From Arabidopsis thaliana (Eukaryota; Streptophyta; Magnoliopsida; Brassicales; Brassicaceae): DNA of 64,000 nucleotides. Of this stretch, positions 1-12,450 are shown piece after piece. Location of the stretch: assembly GCF_000001735.4 (NCBI RefSeq), contig NC_003076.8, positions 15,813,835-15,877,834 on the forward strand, read 5' to 3'. Under the pieces are notes generated by a model, which ran no database searches, was not told the origin of the DNA, and saw only the letters and a program-made list of their open reading frames with translations. The translations under genes and the position numbers were made by a program. Position 1 is the first letter of the stretch, and every line of letters begins with the position of its first letter.

Positions 1-480
1 CAATTCAAAATTCAAAGACCTCAATTCAAAATTCGAAGAGAAGAGCACAAAGTAAACCAAATTCTTAGAACCACTTCAATTTTAGCTAAGCTAACGGAAA
101 CCCAGAAACATAAGGATCGAAATACAAGAGAAGAGTCCAGAGAAGATAACAGAAACCCAGAAACATAAGGATCGAAATAGAAGAGAAAGTCCAGAGAAGA
201 AAACAAACCTAAAGACGTCGATAAACAGTGAAGCTTGATGAACAGAGGAGCTTGACGAACAGAGGAAGCTAGATGAACAGAGGAAGGTGTTGAACAGAGG
301 AAGCTCGTCGGGCAAATCGCCGAGAGATCGGAGAAGGAGAACAAAGTCGAGAGAAGAAGCTGCGTCAAACGCAAGTGTTTTAGGGTTATGTTTTTTTGTG
401 ATTTTCAAAAATATTCAGGACATTCTGATCATTTTCTATGTCGATCGCAATTTAACGCTGAATTAAAATAGCGTCAACAC
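1..480. repeat. Purine-rich repetitive upstream segment
   Basis: No gene is supported here. A unit of about 55 bp occurs twice in tandem (98-152 and 153-206), and a short aacagagga(a)gct motif recurs four times between 241 and 310. The strand is almost all A/G, so the complementary strand gives long Ser/Leu/Phe-rich open frames (117 and 105 codons) that look compositional, not coding. The sequence from 380 to 480 resembles repetitive flanks common in Arabidopsis intergenic DNA, but I cannot name a family. Confidence 0.5.
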
Positions 481-780
481 CCTAAGTATATTTCTTTTTT
501 TTCTGACCAACAAAGTCTTCTGATCTATTTTACTGATTTCAACATCAAAAAATTATTTGAAAACACTCCGCCCCCACCCACCCAATTCTACCTTTACCGG
601 AGTATTTTTAACGTACGGTTGAAAAAGAAAAGAAACAAAAAAACCCGGCCCATCTGTATACACTCAATAGACCCATGATTCTTACAACCTTCAACAAAAT
701 CTAAGCCCAATTCACGGCCCATCTCAAAGCTTCCGCTTTCATCTTTCACAACTTCGATCATCTCTCTCAGAGAACACATC

Positions 781-1439
781 CGATGCTTCTCCGATCGCCA
801 TTCACAGAGCCAATTGCAGAGAACAAGGATCCACGTTTGATGTGTTTCTTCTGATTCACGACAACAAAGATCTGATTCTCAATTGAGTTTTGAAATCAAG
901 CTCTCATCACTCTACCACATCGGCTCGAGCCTTCACCATTGTCTCTTACACTAAGAGCTTATTCTTCGTTCACCATTTCTCTATTACTGTTGTCTCTCAT
1001 AGTAGAAGCTGAGCAAAATTTGGATCTCTTTCGATCCCGATCTCTTCTACAAAACTCCGCCATTTTTGTAGTACCTCTCTCGTGATCTGCAGCAAGGTAC
1101 ACTGAACTTGTCTCGATCCACTTCCTCTTACGCTTTCCGTTTTCAAAATCTCCCTCTAGAACTGTGATTAGCTCTTAAGTTTTCGTGGTTTTTGCTATTC
1201 CTCTAATGAACTTAGTTAGATCTGAATTTGTGTTACTTAAGTTTAGTTTTAGTCACTGAAAATTCTGAACCATGGATGTTACATAGATCGTATAAGTTAC
1301 TGTATATATCCGAATTTGGTGAAATGAAAAAGTAAGAGGAATCTCTAATCTGAATCCTGTTATTGAAAAAGCTTTGACTATTTGCAGCTTGCATGCTTGG
1401 AGTGTGTTCTTGTGATTGAGCCAAGAAGTTGGGGCGAGT
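781..1439 (+). other. 5' leader of GNL1 with a leader intron
   Basis: A pyrimidine-rich leader precedes the GNL1 start codon. A consistent leader intron runs 1097-1387: donor after gcaag, pyrimidine tract, acceptor ttgcag. The transcription start is inferred to lie near 700-800 and is not shown directly. Confidence 0.55.
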
Positions 1440-4400
1440 ATGGGGTATCAGAATCATCCTTCGGGAAGTAACTCGTTCCATGGAGAGTTCAAGAGATGTC
1501 ACTCCAAACCGTCTAAAGGTGCGGTGGCGTCCATGATTAATTCTGAAATTGGTGCAGTTTTGGCTGTGATGAGGAGAAATGTACGGTGGGGTGTTCGATA
1601 TATAGCAGATGATGATCAGTTAGAGCATTCTCTTATCCATTCTTTGAAAGAATTGCGTAAGCAGATATTTTCATGGCAAAGCAATTGGCAATATGTTGAC
1701 CCTAGATTGTACATACAGCCCTTTTTGGATGTTATATTGTCTGATGAAACTGGTGCTCCGATTACTGGCGTTGCTTTGTCATCTGTTTACAAGATCTTAA
1801 CCCTCGAAGTTTTTACTCTTGAAACTGTGAATGTGGGAGAGGCAATGCATATAATAGTTGATGCTGTAAAAAGCTGTCGTTTCGAGGTAACGGATCCTGC
1901 CTCAGAGGAAGTGGTTTTGATGAAGATACTTCAAGTTCTACTGGCTTGTGTAAAGAGTAAGGCGTCTAATGGATTGAGTAATCAAGACATTTGCACCATC
2001 GTCAACACTTGTTTGCGTGTTGTTCATCAATCAAGCTCCAAAAGTGAATTGTTGCAGCGTATAGCTCGCCACACAATGCATGAGTTGATTAGATGTATCT
2101 TCTCTCAACTTCCTTTTATCAGCCCCTTGGCTAATGAATGTGAATTACATGTCGACAATAAGGTATATCAAATTAATCTTTCCTGCCATCTTTTTTAAAT
2201 GTTTGTTGTACATGTTTATGCCCTATAGATAGAAGATTGAACATGCACAAAATTGTTTTGTGCTCTGCTAAGCATGTTGATGAATAACTTGTAAGGTGTA
2301 TTGTATTGACCATCTTGAAGCTTTCTGATGACTAAGCGTGCAAAAATTAGAAGATTGATCATCTTAAAACTTATGTTGATGACTAAGTTGTAAAGTGTAT
2401 TGTATTGACCATCTTGTCAAGACTGTTTGCTCTTCACAAATTTCTAACGCTATTCTTTCTTATCTAGGTGGGAACAGTGGACTGGGATCCGAATTCTGGA
2501 GAAAAAAGGGTTGAAAATGGAAATATTGCTAGCATATCTGATACTCTCGGCACTGACAAAGATGATCCAAGTTCTGAAATGGTTATTCCAGAGACAGATC
2601 TTAGAAATGATGAAAAGAAAACCGAGGTCAGCGATGACTTGAATGCTGCTGCAAATGGTGAAAATGCAATGATGGCGCCTTATGGTATACCATGCATGGT
2701 AGAGATTTTTCATTTCTTGTGTACCCTGTTGAATGTTGGAGAAAACGGTGAAGTCAATTCCAGATCCAACCCAATAGCGTTTGATGAAGATGTTCCTCTT
2801 TTCGCTCTGGGTTTAATTAATTCTGCTATAGAACTTGGAGGGCCTTCTTTCCGTGAGCACCCAAAGCTGTTGACTTTGATTCAGGATGATTTATTCTGTA
2901 ACTTGATGCAGTTTGGTATGTCCATGAGCCCTCTGATTCTTTCTACAGTTTGCAGCATCGTTCTTAATCTCTACCTGAATCTCCGTACTGAGCTTAAGGT
3001 ACAGCTTGAAGCTTTCTTTTCATATGTACTTCTGAGGATTGCACAGAGCAAACATGGCTCTTCTTATCAGCAACAGGAGGTTGCTATGGAGGCTCTGGTT
3101 GATCTTTGCAGACAACATACTTTCATAGCTGAAGTGTTTGCAAATTTCGATTGTGATATAACTTGCAGTAATGTGTTTGAAGATGTTTCAAACCTGCTAT
3201 CAAAGAATGCCTTCCCAGTTAATGGGCCTTTATCTGCTATGCATATACTTGCATTGGATGGGTTAATTTCTATGGTTCAGGGAATGGCTGAGAGAGTGGG
3301 TGAAGAATTGCCGGCTTCAGATGTTCCTACACATGAAGAACGATATGAAGAATTCTGGACAGTGAGATGTGAGAATTACGGAGATCCTAATTTTTGGGTT
3401 CCCTTTGTCCGAAAGGTCAAGCATATAAAGAAAAAGCTGATGCTTGGGGCTGATCGTTTTAACCGTGATCCTAATAAAGGCTTACAGTATCTTCAAGGGG
3501 TGCACTTGTTGCCCGAGAAACTTGATCCAAAGAGTGTGGCATGTTTCTTCAGGTATACATGTGGGTTAGATAAGAATGTTATGGGAGATTTCCTCGGAAA
3601 TCATGACCAGTTCTGTATTCAGGTGCTTCATGAGTTTGCCAAGACGTTCGACTTCCAGAACATGAATCTTGCTACAGCCCTGCGTCTTTTTGTGGGTACC
3701 TTTAAATTGTCTGGCGAGGCACAGAAGATACACAGGGTACTGGAGGCGTTTTCTGAGAGATACTATGAGCAGTCACCACACATACTGATTGATAAAGATG
3801 CTGCCTTCGTGTTAGCTTACTCGATTATCTTGCTGAACACAGATCAGCACAACGCCCAGGTGAAAACAAGGATGACTGAAGAAGATTTCATCCGTAACAA
3901 CAGGACAATAAATGGAGGCGCAGACCTTCCTAGAGAGTACCTATCTGAGATTTATCACTCAATCCGCCACAGTGAGATTCAGATGGACGAAGATAAAGGA
4001 ACCGGCTTCCAACTGATGACAGCCAGTCGTTGGATTAGTGTGATTTACAAATCCAAAGAAACGAGTCCCTATATCCAATGTGACGCAGCATCCCATCTGG
4101 ACCGTGACATGTTTTATATCGTGTCTGGTCCCACTATTGCTGCTACATCAGTGGTTTTTGAGCAAGCAGAGCAAGAAGATGTTTTGCGGAGATGTATTGA
4201 TGGGTTATTGGCCATTGCAAAACTTTCAGCATATTATCATTTGAATAGTGTTTTGGATGATCTGGTCGTGTCTCTCTGCAAATTCACACCCTTCTTCGCC
4301 CCATTATCTGCTGATGAAGCTGTTCTTGTTCTAGGAGAAGATGCCAGAGCCAGAATGGCTACTGAAGCTGTTTTCTTGATTGCAAATAAATATGGTGACT

Positions 4401-6076
4401 ATATTAGTGCGGGCTGGAAAAACATACTGGAATGTGTCTTGAGCCTCAACAAACTCCACATTTTACCAGATCATATAGCTAGTGATGCAGCGGATGACCC
4501 AGAGCTGTCAACTAGTAACTTGGAGCAAGAAAAACCTTCGGCAAATCCCGTGCCAGTCGTATCACAGTCACAACCCTCAGCGATGCCTCGAAAATCATCT
4601 AGTTTTATTGGTCGGTTTCTTCTGTCTTTTGATTCTGAGGAAACAAAGCCATTACCAAGCGAGGAAGAATTGGCAGCTTATAAACACGCTCGTGGGATAG
4701 TGAAAGATTGTCATATTGATAGCATATTCTCAGACAGCAAGTTTCTCCAAGCTGAGTCTCTGCAGCAGCTTGTTAACTCTCTTATAAGAGCATCCGGGAA
4801 AGATGAAGCTAGTTCGGTCTTTTGCCTGGAGCTTCTGATTGCGGTAACGCTGAACAACCGAGACAGAATCCTACTGATTTGGCCAACAGTTTATGAGCAT
4901 ATCTTGGGTATAGTTCAATTAACATTAACACCATGCACGCTTGTTGAAAAGGCTGTTTTTGGTGTACTGAAGATTTGCCAGAGATTATTACCATACAAGG
5001 AAAACCTAACAGATGAACTTCTGAAATCACTCCAACTGGTTCTCAAGCTGAAAGCAAAAGTGGCTGATGCATACTGTGAACGCATTGCACAAGAAGTTGT
5101 TCGTCTTGTAAAAGCAAACGCATCTCACGTTAGATCCCGTACTGGTTGGCGAACGATTATATCTCTGCTATCAATCACAGCTCGGCATCCAGAAGCTTCT
5201 GAAGCTGGATTCGAAGCCCTCCGGTTTATAATGTCAGAAGGAGCTCACTTGTTACCATCAAACTACGAGCTCTGTTTGGATGCAGCCAGTCACTTTGCTG
5301 AATCCCGAGTTGGTGAAGTCGATCGGTCTATCTCAGCAATTGACTTAATGTCAAACTCTGTGTTTTGTCTTGCAAGATGGTCTCAAGAGGCGAAAAACTC
5401 GATTGGTGAAACTGATGCTATGATGAAACTAAGTGAAGATATTGGAAAAATGTGGCTCAAACTTGTGAAGAACCTCAAAAAAGTATGTCTTGATCAACGC
5501 GACGAAGTGAGAAACCATGCAATCTCAATGCTGCAACGAGCTATAGCCGGTGCAGACGGGATCATGTTACCACAACCTCTATGGTTCCAATGCTTTGATT
5601 CCGCAGTCTTCATATTGCTAGACGATGTGCTCACTTTTTCGATCGAGAATTCAAGGAAGACTCTCAAGAAAACAGTGGAAGAAACGCTTGTTCTCGCCAC
5701 AAAGCTCATGTCAAAAGCTTTTCTGCAATCTCTTCAAGACATCTCACAGCAACCATCATTCTGCAGACTTTGGGTTGGTGTCTTAAACCGTTTGGAAACG
5801 TACATGTCAACTGAATTCAGAGGAAAACGCAGCGAGAAAGTCAATGAACTCATCCCGGAACTGCTCAAGAACACATTACTGGTAATGAAGGCGACGGGAG
5901 TTTTATTACCAGGTGATGATATCGGAAGTGACAGTTTCTGGCAACTAACGTGGCTTCACGTTAATAAGATCTCTCCTTCTCTTCAATCTGAAGTTTTCCC
6001 TCAAGAGGAGCTTGATCAGTTTCAGAGACGAAACGCGAAGCCTGAGGATCCTCCGGTACCGGGAAATGAGGTCTGA
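1440..6076 (+). CDS. GNL1: GNOM-like 1, large ARF guanine-nucleotide exchange factor
   Basis: Two coding exons, 1440-2162 and 2468-6076 (305-bp GT-AG intron), encode 1443 residues. The ATG at 1440 begins MGYQNH; an upstream in-frame extension uses no ATG. The protein activates ARF1-class GTPases at the Golgi for COPI recruitment and ER-Golgi retrograde traffic, with a role in endocytosis (known for the family). Order: N-terminal DCB region to about residue 240; HUS box (N-F-D-C-D) at 467-471; Sec7 domain about 556-750; HDS regions to the end. The Sec7 glutamate finger lies in F-K-L-S-G-E-A-Q-K with Glu at 658 (codon 3716-3718). Residue 696 in the Sec7 domain is Leu (codon 3830-3832), where GNOM has Met; Leu there gives brefeldin A resistance. 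A serine/proline-rich linker follows the HDS1 region near residues 920-970. No disruptions seen. Locus recalled as At5g39500. Confidence 0.97.
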
Positions 6077-6302
6077 GACGGTTTTGGTGGAATAGAGAAA
6101 ATTTGTTCTATACAGATGAAAAAGCTTAATCAAGGATATCAATTTTTTTTTTGCAGTATAGCTTTTTTGTTTTTAATATAGGGGGATTATAATACTTTGG
6201 AGTCTTGAGCTTTTGTTTTTTTTATGGAATGTTATGTTGAAATTATGGGTTTGATTGGAAATATATTTGGAGGCAATTTGGAAACTGCTGCGTCTATTAT
6301 AC

Positions 6303-7440
6303 AAAGAACTTGAAAAATTCAATGGTACTGACAAAGAAAAATGGTACTCATCAAAACCAGAAAAGAAAAGTAAATTTTTGGTCCAAATCTCACTATTTTA
6401 ATAACATTTTTTAAAAACAAAGAATTAAGAACAAAAACAAAATGACCTATAAAATTTTGGACTCTAATTCTTGGCTTGTGTGACTTTATTAACAGTTAAA
6501 TATTACAAATTTTCAAACTCTTAAAAATTTAAACTTTATAAAACGTTTTAAATATTTATAATTTATAAACTTTATGAAGTTTTAAATATTATAAATATTT
6601 GTTATAATTTTGAATGTTATAAATTTATAAACGAAAAGAACTTGAAAAATTCAATGAAAACGAGTAACGACAAAGAAAAATGATAATCATCAAAACCAAA
6701 TCTCAATATTTTAATAACATTTAAAGTTTTTAAAAAACCCAAAAAATTAACTAGTAGGCCTGGGCATAATACCCGGAACCGAATATCCGAACCGAAAAAC
6801 CCGAAAAATAACCAAACCGAACCCGAATCCGATTTTTAGAATTACCCGAATGGGTCCTCGACCTTACTACCCGAAAAAACCCGAACCGAACCCGAACCGA
6901 ATCTAATACCCGTGGGTACCCGAATACGAATGTAACTTAAATATATTAGTTATATATATATATTTGTAATACCTCAAATACCAAAATTAAAATTATAAAT
7001 CCGATTATACTAGATTTTTTTAGTAATTCATATATATTTGGATATATTTGGGTAAAAGTAACAAATGTTATAGTTTTCTTTTAGATAATTTAAGTATTTT
7101 GGTTACATTTGGTTATATTTGTATAAAAAGTAACCAATATATTTACGGGTAATTGGGTATTTCGGGTTGATTTGGGTATATATGAATAAAAAAACCGAAT
7201 CTAACCCGAACCCAAAAATATTTTGGGTATTTTTGGTTATTTTTACATTTTTACTAAAATAACCGAACCGACCCAAACCCGAACCGAAACCGAACCGAAT
7301 TTTTAGAATACTCGAATGGTTCTCAACCTCCTACCCGAATAGACCCAATACCCGGAAAAAAAAACGAACCCGAACGGGTACCCGAATGCCCACGCCTCAA
7401 TTAAGAACAGAAAAAGAAAAAAACTAACTTTCAGTGACCT
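6303..7440. repeat. Diverged direct duplication about 335 bp apart, second arm interrupted
   Basis: The stretch from 6303 (agaacttgaaaaattcaatg) to about 6460 (tgacctataaaattttgg) recurs from 6638, with shared landmarks: the same 20-mer, gacaaagaaaaatg, tcatcaaaacca, aatattttaataacattt, attaagaac, and tgacctataaaa at 7434. In the second copy the match breaks at about 6755 and resumes at 7399, exactly where a foldback element sits. The first copy therefore gives the empty site. Confidence 0.7.
6755..7398. mobile_element. Foldback/hAT-like non-autonomous element rich in CCGAAC motifs
   Basis: The element begins TAGGCCTGGGCAT and ends with ATGCCCACGCCTC, an imperfect terminal inverted repeat. 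Sub-terminal regions carry many CCCGAA/CCGAACC repeats, and their inverse (TTCGGG, TTGGGT) lies in the centre at 7140-7250, so the strand can fold back. Flanks read aattaactag on the left and aattaagaac on the right; the duplicate copy at about 6429 has a single attaagaac. A target duplication near AATTAA is likely but its exact length is unclear. There is no coding capacity. Assignment to hAT rests only on the terminal motif. Confidence 0.6.
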
Positions 7441-7599
7441 ATAAAAGTTTGGGCCCTAGAAGAGTCTTTTCGCAACACCAAAAATGGCAGATCCGCAAGC
7501 CCAACAAGGCAGTGGCATTGCCAAAAGATCTGGACAAAAAAAAGGCCAAGTGGTGTACAAAGCCTAGATGTAGGATATAATTACTCAACCGTCGAACAT

Positions 7600-8200
7600 A
7601 TTTTCCATAGATCATTCATAGACGTACGCATCATCAAATCAATTCATCGTCGTCTTCCACAATTGTCATCACCGATCGATTTTCCGACTCCGACGTACCT
7701 CCTCTTCCCCGTTACCTTCTCAGGTCTCAATCTGGCTTTCTCTATTTTTCGCCTAATTCCTCTTTTTCTGATTGTGATTCTGCTTTCTAATTTTGATCCT
7801 AATTTTTTGTGCTTATACTCCGGCTAAACTCTTCCATTTGTTCCGATCACCGGAATTTTCGTCACTTATTCGTCATCCTTTTTCTCTTTTGATCCGTCAA
7901 TTTTACTTTTCTGTCTTTTTTTTTTCTCCTTTTTCCCCGTGTTGACATTTCTTTCTTCTGTACGTGATCTAGTTATCTTAGGGTTTTGGACTGCTATACA
8001 AAACAATCAATTGATTTTAGTTTTATCTTTTGAATCGTTGTAAGAATTTCAATAGCCTAGTCTTGTTGATGGTTTTGGGCTATTGAATCTGTTCTTAAAG
8101 TTTCAGCTTAATGTAATCTGTTCTTAATCAGAATTAGGGTTCATCATCATTGTGTGTGTTGCTGATTCTGCAGAGTTTTTAGTAGTCTTCCTTTGGAACA
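7600..8200 (+). other. 5' leader of VTI11 with a leader intron
   Basis: This is a CT-rich leader without a coding frame. A leader intron fits 7724-8173 (donor ctcag/gtctca, acceptor ctgcag). The VTI11 start follows in the context ggaacaATGag. Confidence 0.55.
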
Positions 8201-9757
8201 ATGAGTGACGTGTTTGATGGATATGAGCGACAATACTGTGAGCTCTCGGCGAGTCTTTCAAAGAAGTGTTCCTCTGCTATTTCGCTTGATGGAGGTAAAA
8301 TTGTTACTCTAATCTTTTCTAAGATGTGATACTTTTCCTACTCAGGCATTGCCTTACCTTCCTTAAGATTTGAAATAACTAATTCTGGTTTAGCTTATGA
8401 ATGTAACAATGTACGAATTAGAGATATCTTGGTTTGTGTTTTTGATGCAGAGTATTGTGCGATTTAGATCCTTTAATTACTACTTCGTTGTAAGGACATA
8501 GTATTGGTTTCTGATTACGAAGAGAGCTTGTGATTAGTATTGGTCGCTGATCATCGCCATTTTTTTACACTGGGGATACTTCGGTTTTTGTTTGTTACTG
8601 AGAACGATTCTATAGATAGTTTGGTTTGTGTTTGATGACTATAAACTTCTTGTCTCCTTCATGTGTTGCTAGGACATAGTAGTGTGCCTTTCTTTTGCTT
8701 TCTTTGGAGATTGTGATTAGTAGTGTTCGCTGATCATCGGGATTGTTTTTTTTCCCCTAGATGAGTATGCTCTGTTGATTGCATAGATAAAAATGCATTG
8801 ATGATACCTTATTAATTTGCAGAACAAAAGAAGCAGAAGTTGTCTGAAATAAAATCCGGGCTGGAAAATGCAGAAGTATTGGTATGTGATATGCGTAACG
8901 TGAAGTTATAGAAGCTTCTCTATTGTCCATTATTCATTTTGATGCTTCTCTGTCCTTTTCTTCACCAGATTAGGAAAATGGATCTCGAGGCAAGGACCCT
9001 TCCACCTAATCTTAAGTCCAGCCTCCTTGTCAAATTAAGAGAATTCAAGTCTGATCTGAACAATTTCAAAACTGAAGTGAAGAGAATCACATCTGGACAG
9101 TTGAACGCTGCTGCTCGTGATGAGTTGCTAGAAGCTGGTATGGCTGACACAAAGACGGTATGTAAAGGACTCGGTAGTATTGTTTCAATTTTATCTCATC
9201 TCATATCTTTGCTATTAAAACGACCTATGATTTTCTTTTTTTATTGAAACGCTGAGATCAGGCTTCAGCTGATCAGAGAGCAAGATTGATGATGTCAACT
9301 GAGCGTCTGGGCCGAACCACTGACAGAGTCAAGGACAGTCGTAGAACAATGATGGAGACTGAAGAAATCGGTGTTTCAATCCTCCAAGACTTGCACGGTC
9401 AGAGACAGTCTCTCTTACGTGCCCACGAAACGGTATTGTCTCTCTGCAACACATTTACTCCATATTCTCAACGATATTCTGAACAAAGTGACAAAATAAG
9501 ATGAGAATTAAGGGCTATATCATAAAGAAGACTATGTTTTCTTGTTTTCTTTATCAACGCTGGATTGATATCGCGCTAACCAAAATTTAGAACTCTGTTG
9601 ACAGCTTCATGGAGTAGACGATAACATTGGAAAGAGCAAGAAGATCTTGACAGACATGACGAGGAGGATGAACAAGAACAAATGGACCATTGGAGCCATC
9701 ATCATCGCATTGATTGCCGCCATTTTCATCATCTTGTACTTCAAACTCACCAAGTAA
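8201..9757 (+). CDS. VTI11: Qb-SNARE VTI11
   Basis: Five coding exons (8201-8294, 8823-8881, 8969-9157, 9262-9432, 9605-9757) give 221 residues. VTI11 is a tail-anchored Qb-SNARE at the TGN and prevacuolar compartment that works with SYP2-, SYP5- and VAMP727/VAMP71-type partners in vacuolar traffic. Mutants (zig/sgr4) have altered shoot gravitropism (established). An N-terminal three-helix v-SNARE domain covers about residues 1-90, and a SNARE heptad region about 125-190, with the ionic-layer glutamine in D-L-H-G-Q-R. A C-terminal transmembrane helix (WTIGAIIIALIAAIFIILYF) is followed by K-L-T-K at the stop. Intron 1 holds an internal repeat (8493-8560 and 8672-8741). A shorter relative with the same exon plan lies at 54428-55880. 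Recalled as At5g39510. Confidence 0.97.
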
Positions 9758-10085
9758 GCCTCTGTAACTAAATCCGACCAAATCAAAGAACAACGGTTGT
9801 TTTCGTTTTGTGAGTCTTTGATTTATCCTGTTTCTTCTTTTTGTGTGAAAAGTTGTTTTGCCACCTTTGTATTCTAAATTTGACCATACATACTTTAAGC
9901 AAGTAAAGCTTCGGCCTAAGTGTCACGTATATTGTTTATATTGTTCATATCAAATCCAGAACTATACATGGTTAAACATTGAGATTAAAAGCCTCAATTA
10001 TTTCAAACAATCGAGGTCTACATCTCGCACAATTGTTCATATATTGGATCTAGAACTATACATGATCAAACATTGATATCAATTA
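9758..10085. other. Convergent 3' intergenic spacer
   Basis: This spacer holds the 3' ends of VTI11 (+) and the first DUF1997 gene (-). A repeated segment built around agaactatacatg(a/g)t(t/c)aaacattga occurs at 9958 and 10052; the same core appears a third time at 12403, just beyond the stop of the second DUF1997 gene. No further gene is seen. Confidence 0.6.
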
Positions 10086-11582
10086 CTAGTGTTTTTTTCT
10101 TTCATATTTGAATTTGCTATAATCAGCGACCAAGCTCTCAATAACCCTATGCTTCATGTTATCCACCAAACCGGCCAAAATCTGTAAAGGGCCAATCAAA
10201 AACATAAATCATGTATAAACCCGGAACACAGCATTTTGAGTCTCCAATCGCATATATGAAACAAGACAGTTTCTTACCGCATTGGCCATGTTTCTCCTAA
10301 CATCTTCTGGTACAAGCGCGAGAACTGAAGGAAGCACGAAGCTAATGGTCGTTTCTAGTCGACCTTTGAGCCTCGTGTGCCTTCCACGCCGGTCTGGGTA
10401 TAATGCTCCTTTTACTCCAAGAGTGAAATCAGTTGGTTCCATTACTCGGTCAAGCCCTTGAAGCTCCCATTTCGTCTGAAAATCGTAATTCAAATGTTAA
10501 ATCAATAAAAATTCTGACTAGTGAATTTGTGATTCATGTGGTGGTACAAATATAATATTACCATGTTGAGCTCAAGAACTTTGGTTATGTGTAGAGGTAC
10601 GTCTGATGGGTAATCCTGACCGTTGGATTTGCATCTAATCCGCATGACCACCACTGGACACGCAGTGAGGAAGAAAAATTTTATTGGTAACATTTGGATT
10701 CTCCATTCTTCCTGCACAATAATTTCATCCGTAAGTAACAAAGCCTCAAAAAATAAACATAGTTAAAAAACATGAGGTAAGGAAAATCAAAACATGCTAC
10801 TAGCAATGATGTTACATTCCAATAATTCAATGGGGACCTCTTGACAACAAGAATAATATCAAAATCTTAAAGAGATTTTACTGGTTTGTGACTTTGTGTA
10901 TCTTGTTTCATTTCTCTTATGGATATATGTAATTTTATATATAGGTTTCTAAGAACTTACTAGGACACAACTAAGATTTGTGTATTCTTTTGTAACTACG
11001 AAACAATAGAAATTTCTATAAATTTATTTTTAATCCTTAATTGAATACAATTGATACTATTGAGGATTATAAATCCTTAATTATTTTGTTATTTTCACTA
11101 TCACCAAAATTTGAAAGTCGATGGTCGAAAAACTCAAAAAGATTTATCAATTTTTCGAATCACTAAAAATTAAATAATCAAATAGAATAAACACTTTTAA
11201 TCACATGCCTTGGAGTAAAAGTAAGTAAAGGAGTCTTGAAGAATGGTACCTCATTAAGCCTATAGTTTTTGGGTTTATCCGGAAACATTGCTTCGAAAAC
11301 CCTTGATTTGTCTTCCAAATATTCATCAAACAAGGCCTGCAAAGATCGGCAAGAGATTCGATATTAAAACATTCATGTGTGTACACATATACAGACCCTA
11401 TTATAGAATGAGAAAGAGACCTGAGGAGACTCGTGGAGAGCGATATCGGTTGATATTTTAGAGGAATACTTGGCGGATTTTACAGGTGACAAGTGACACT
11501 TCACTCTCCACCGTTTTGATCTAACCTGCCCACAACTTCCGATCATCCCCGGGCATGAATACACCGCAGAGCTTACCGCCAT
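10086..11582 (-). CDS. DUF1997 family protein (upstream-facing copy 1)
   Basis: Five exons on the minus strand (11421-11582, 11250-11336, 10562-10711, 10278-10475, 10086-10181) give 230 residues beginning MAVSSAVY. All junctions are GT-AG and in phase at codon boundaries. DUF1997 proteins occur in plants and cyanobacteria; I know no established reaction. The core E-E-W-R-I-Q-M-L-P-I opens exon 3, followed by a conserved K-S-N-G-Q-D-Y-P and L-E-L-N-M, then W-E-L-Q-G-L-D-R in exon 4. No clear transmembrane helix is visible. The N-terminal ~50 residues are basic and Ser-rich, which would allow a plastid transit peptide, but that is inference. Its tandem copy at 12451-13683 has identical exon lengths for exons 2-4. 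Recalled as At5g39520. Confidence 0.93.
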
Positions 11583-12450
11583 TTCACCAAGATTGGATCT
11601 TTGATCTTTCCCACATATCTTTATCTCTCAATCTATCTATACTAAAAGATTGCGTCTTGGTTTCTCTCTATACGTTGAGACTTTTGTGGAAGATTGAGAA
11701 AGAGACAGTGAATAAAACCGTCACGGTAGAGATTTGGAATATTGGTTTATTTGGTCTTTTACGTCCACGTGGCGTAATTACAAGACGTTACATGTTATCA
11801 AAGTCTTGAAATCTATATTTGCTTACTCAGTCTTTTACGCATTCGGTCGTGGATGAGACTGACACAACATCATTCAAAGTTGAAAGGAACTAAAACCCTC
11901 ACTTTCAGACAGAGGGTTGACAAAGCTTAGGCCTGATTTTTTCATCTCACTCAAATTTCACATCAATTTTTGTCTACATAGTCCAATCTGGTTTAACCAT
12001 TTCGAGGCGAAAATGTACCTTCAGATTAAAAGTTCATACATCTGTTTTTACATAGAGCTTGGTTTAACTGATTTTCGAACTAAATCCGATAAAAGACCAA
12101 ATAAACCCAATGCTTAAAAGTTTTAGTTAGGCCACTCTGGTTTTAAATTTGGTTTCACACTAGATCAAAGATTAGTGCAATTAACAAAATAATTTAAATT
12201 TCAAATTATTATATTTTTAACATAACACACAATACTAAACTAAGAAATTATAAGAATAATCAAAACAATATATAACTTTATTTTCAGCTAAACCAAAGAA
12301 TTTGGAAAATTTGCGCCAACTGAAAAACTAAATGATTTCTTAACTTGACTATATCAATTAAATAACTTACAAGTAGCTTCTTACTGATATATGAACGGAT
12401 TGAGAACTATACATGGTCAAACAGAGGCAACAAAGATAGAGTTTACTCGA
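11583..12450. other. Spacer between the two DUF1997 genes
   Basis: This holds the promoter and leader of copy 1 (to about 11900) and the 3' flank of copy 2. It is AT-rich with scattered short frames and no supported gene. Segment 11836-11880 (cgtggatgaga...tgacac) is similar to 13950-13980 upstream of copy 2. Confidence 0.6.
11760..11773. promoter_or_regulatory. ACGT/G-box-type element shared by both DUF1997 promoters
   Basis: TACGTCCACGTGGC lies 178 bp upstream of the ATG of copy 1. The identical 14-mer lies at 13864-13877, 181 bp upstream of the copy 2 ATG. CACGTGGC is the core bound by bZIP (ABRE/G-box) factors. Conservation of position between diverged promoters suggests function. Confidence 0.6.

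Noticed and set aside
7484-7567. 27-residue frame upstream of VTI11 (M-A-D-P-Q-A-Q-Q-G...)
   Set aside because: Very short, not in a clear leader, no recognised family; chance is likely.
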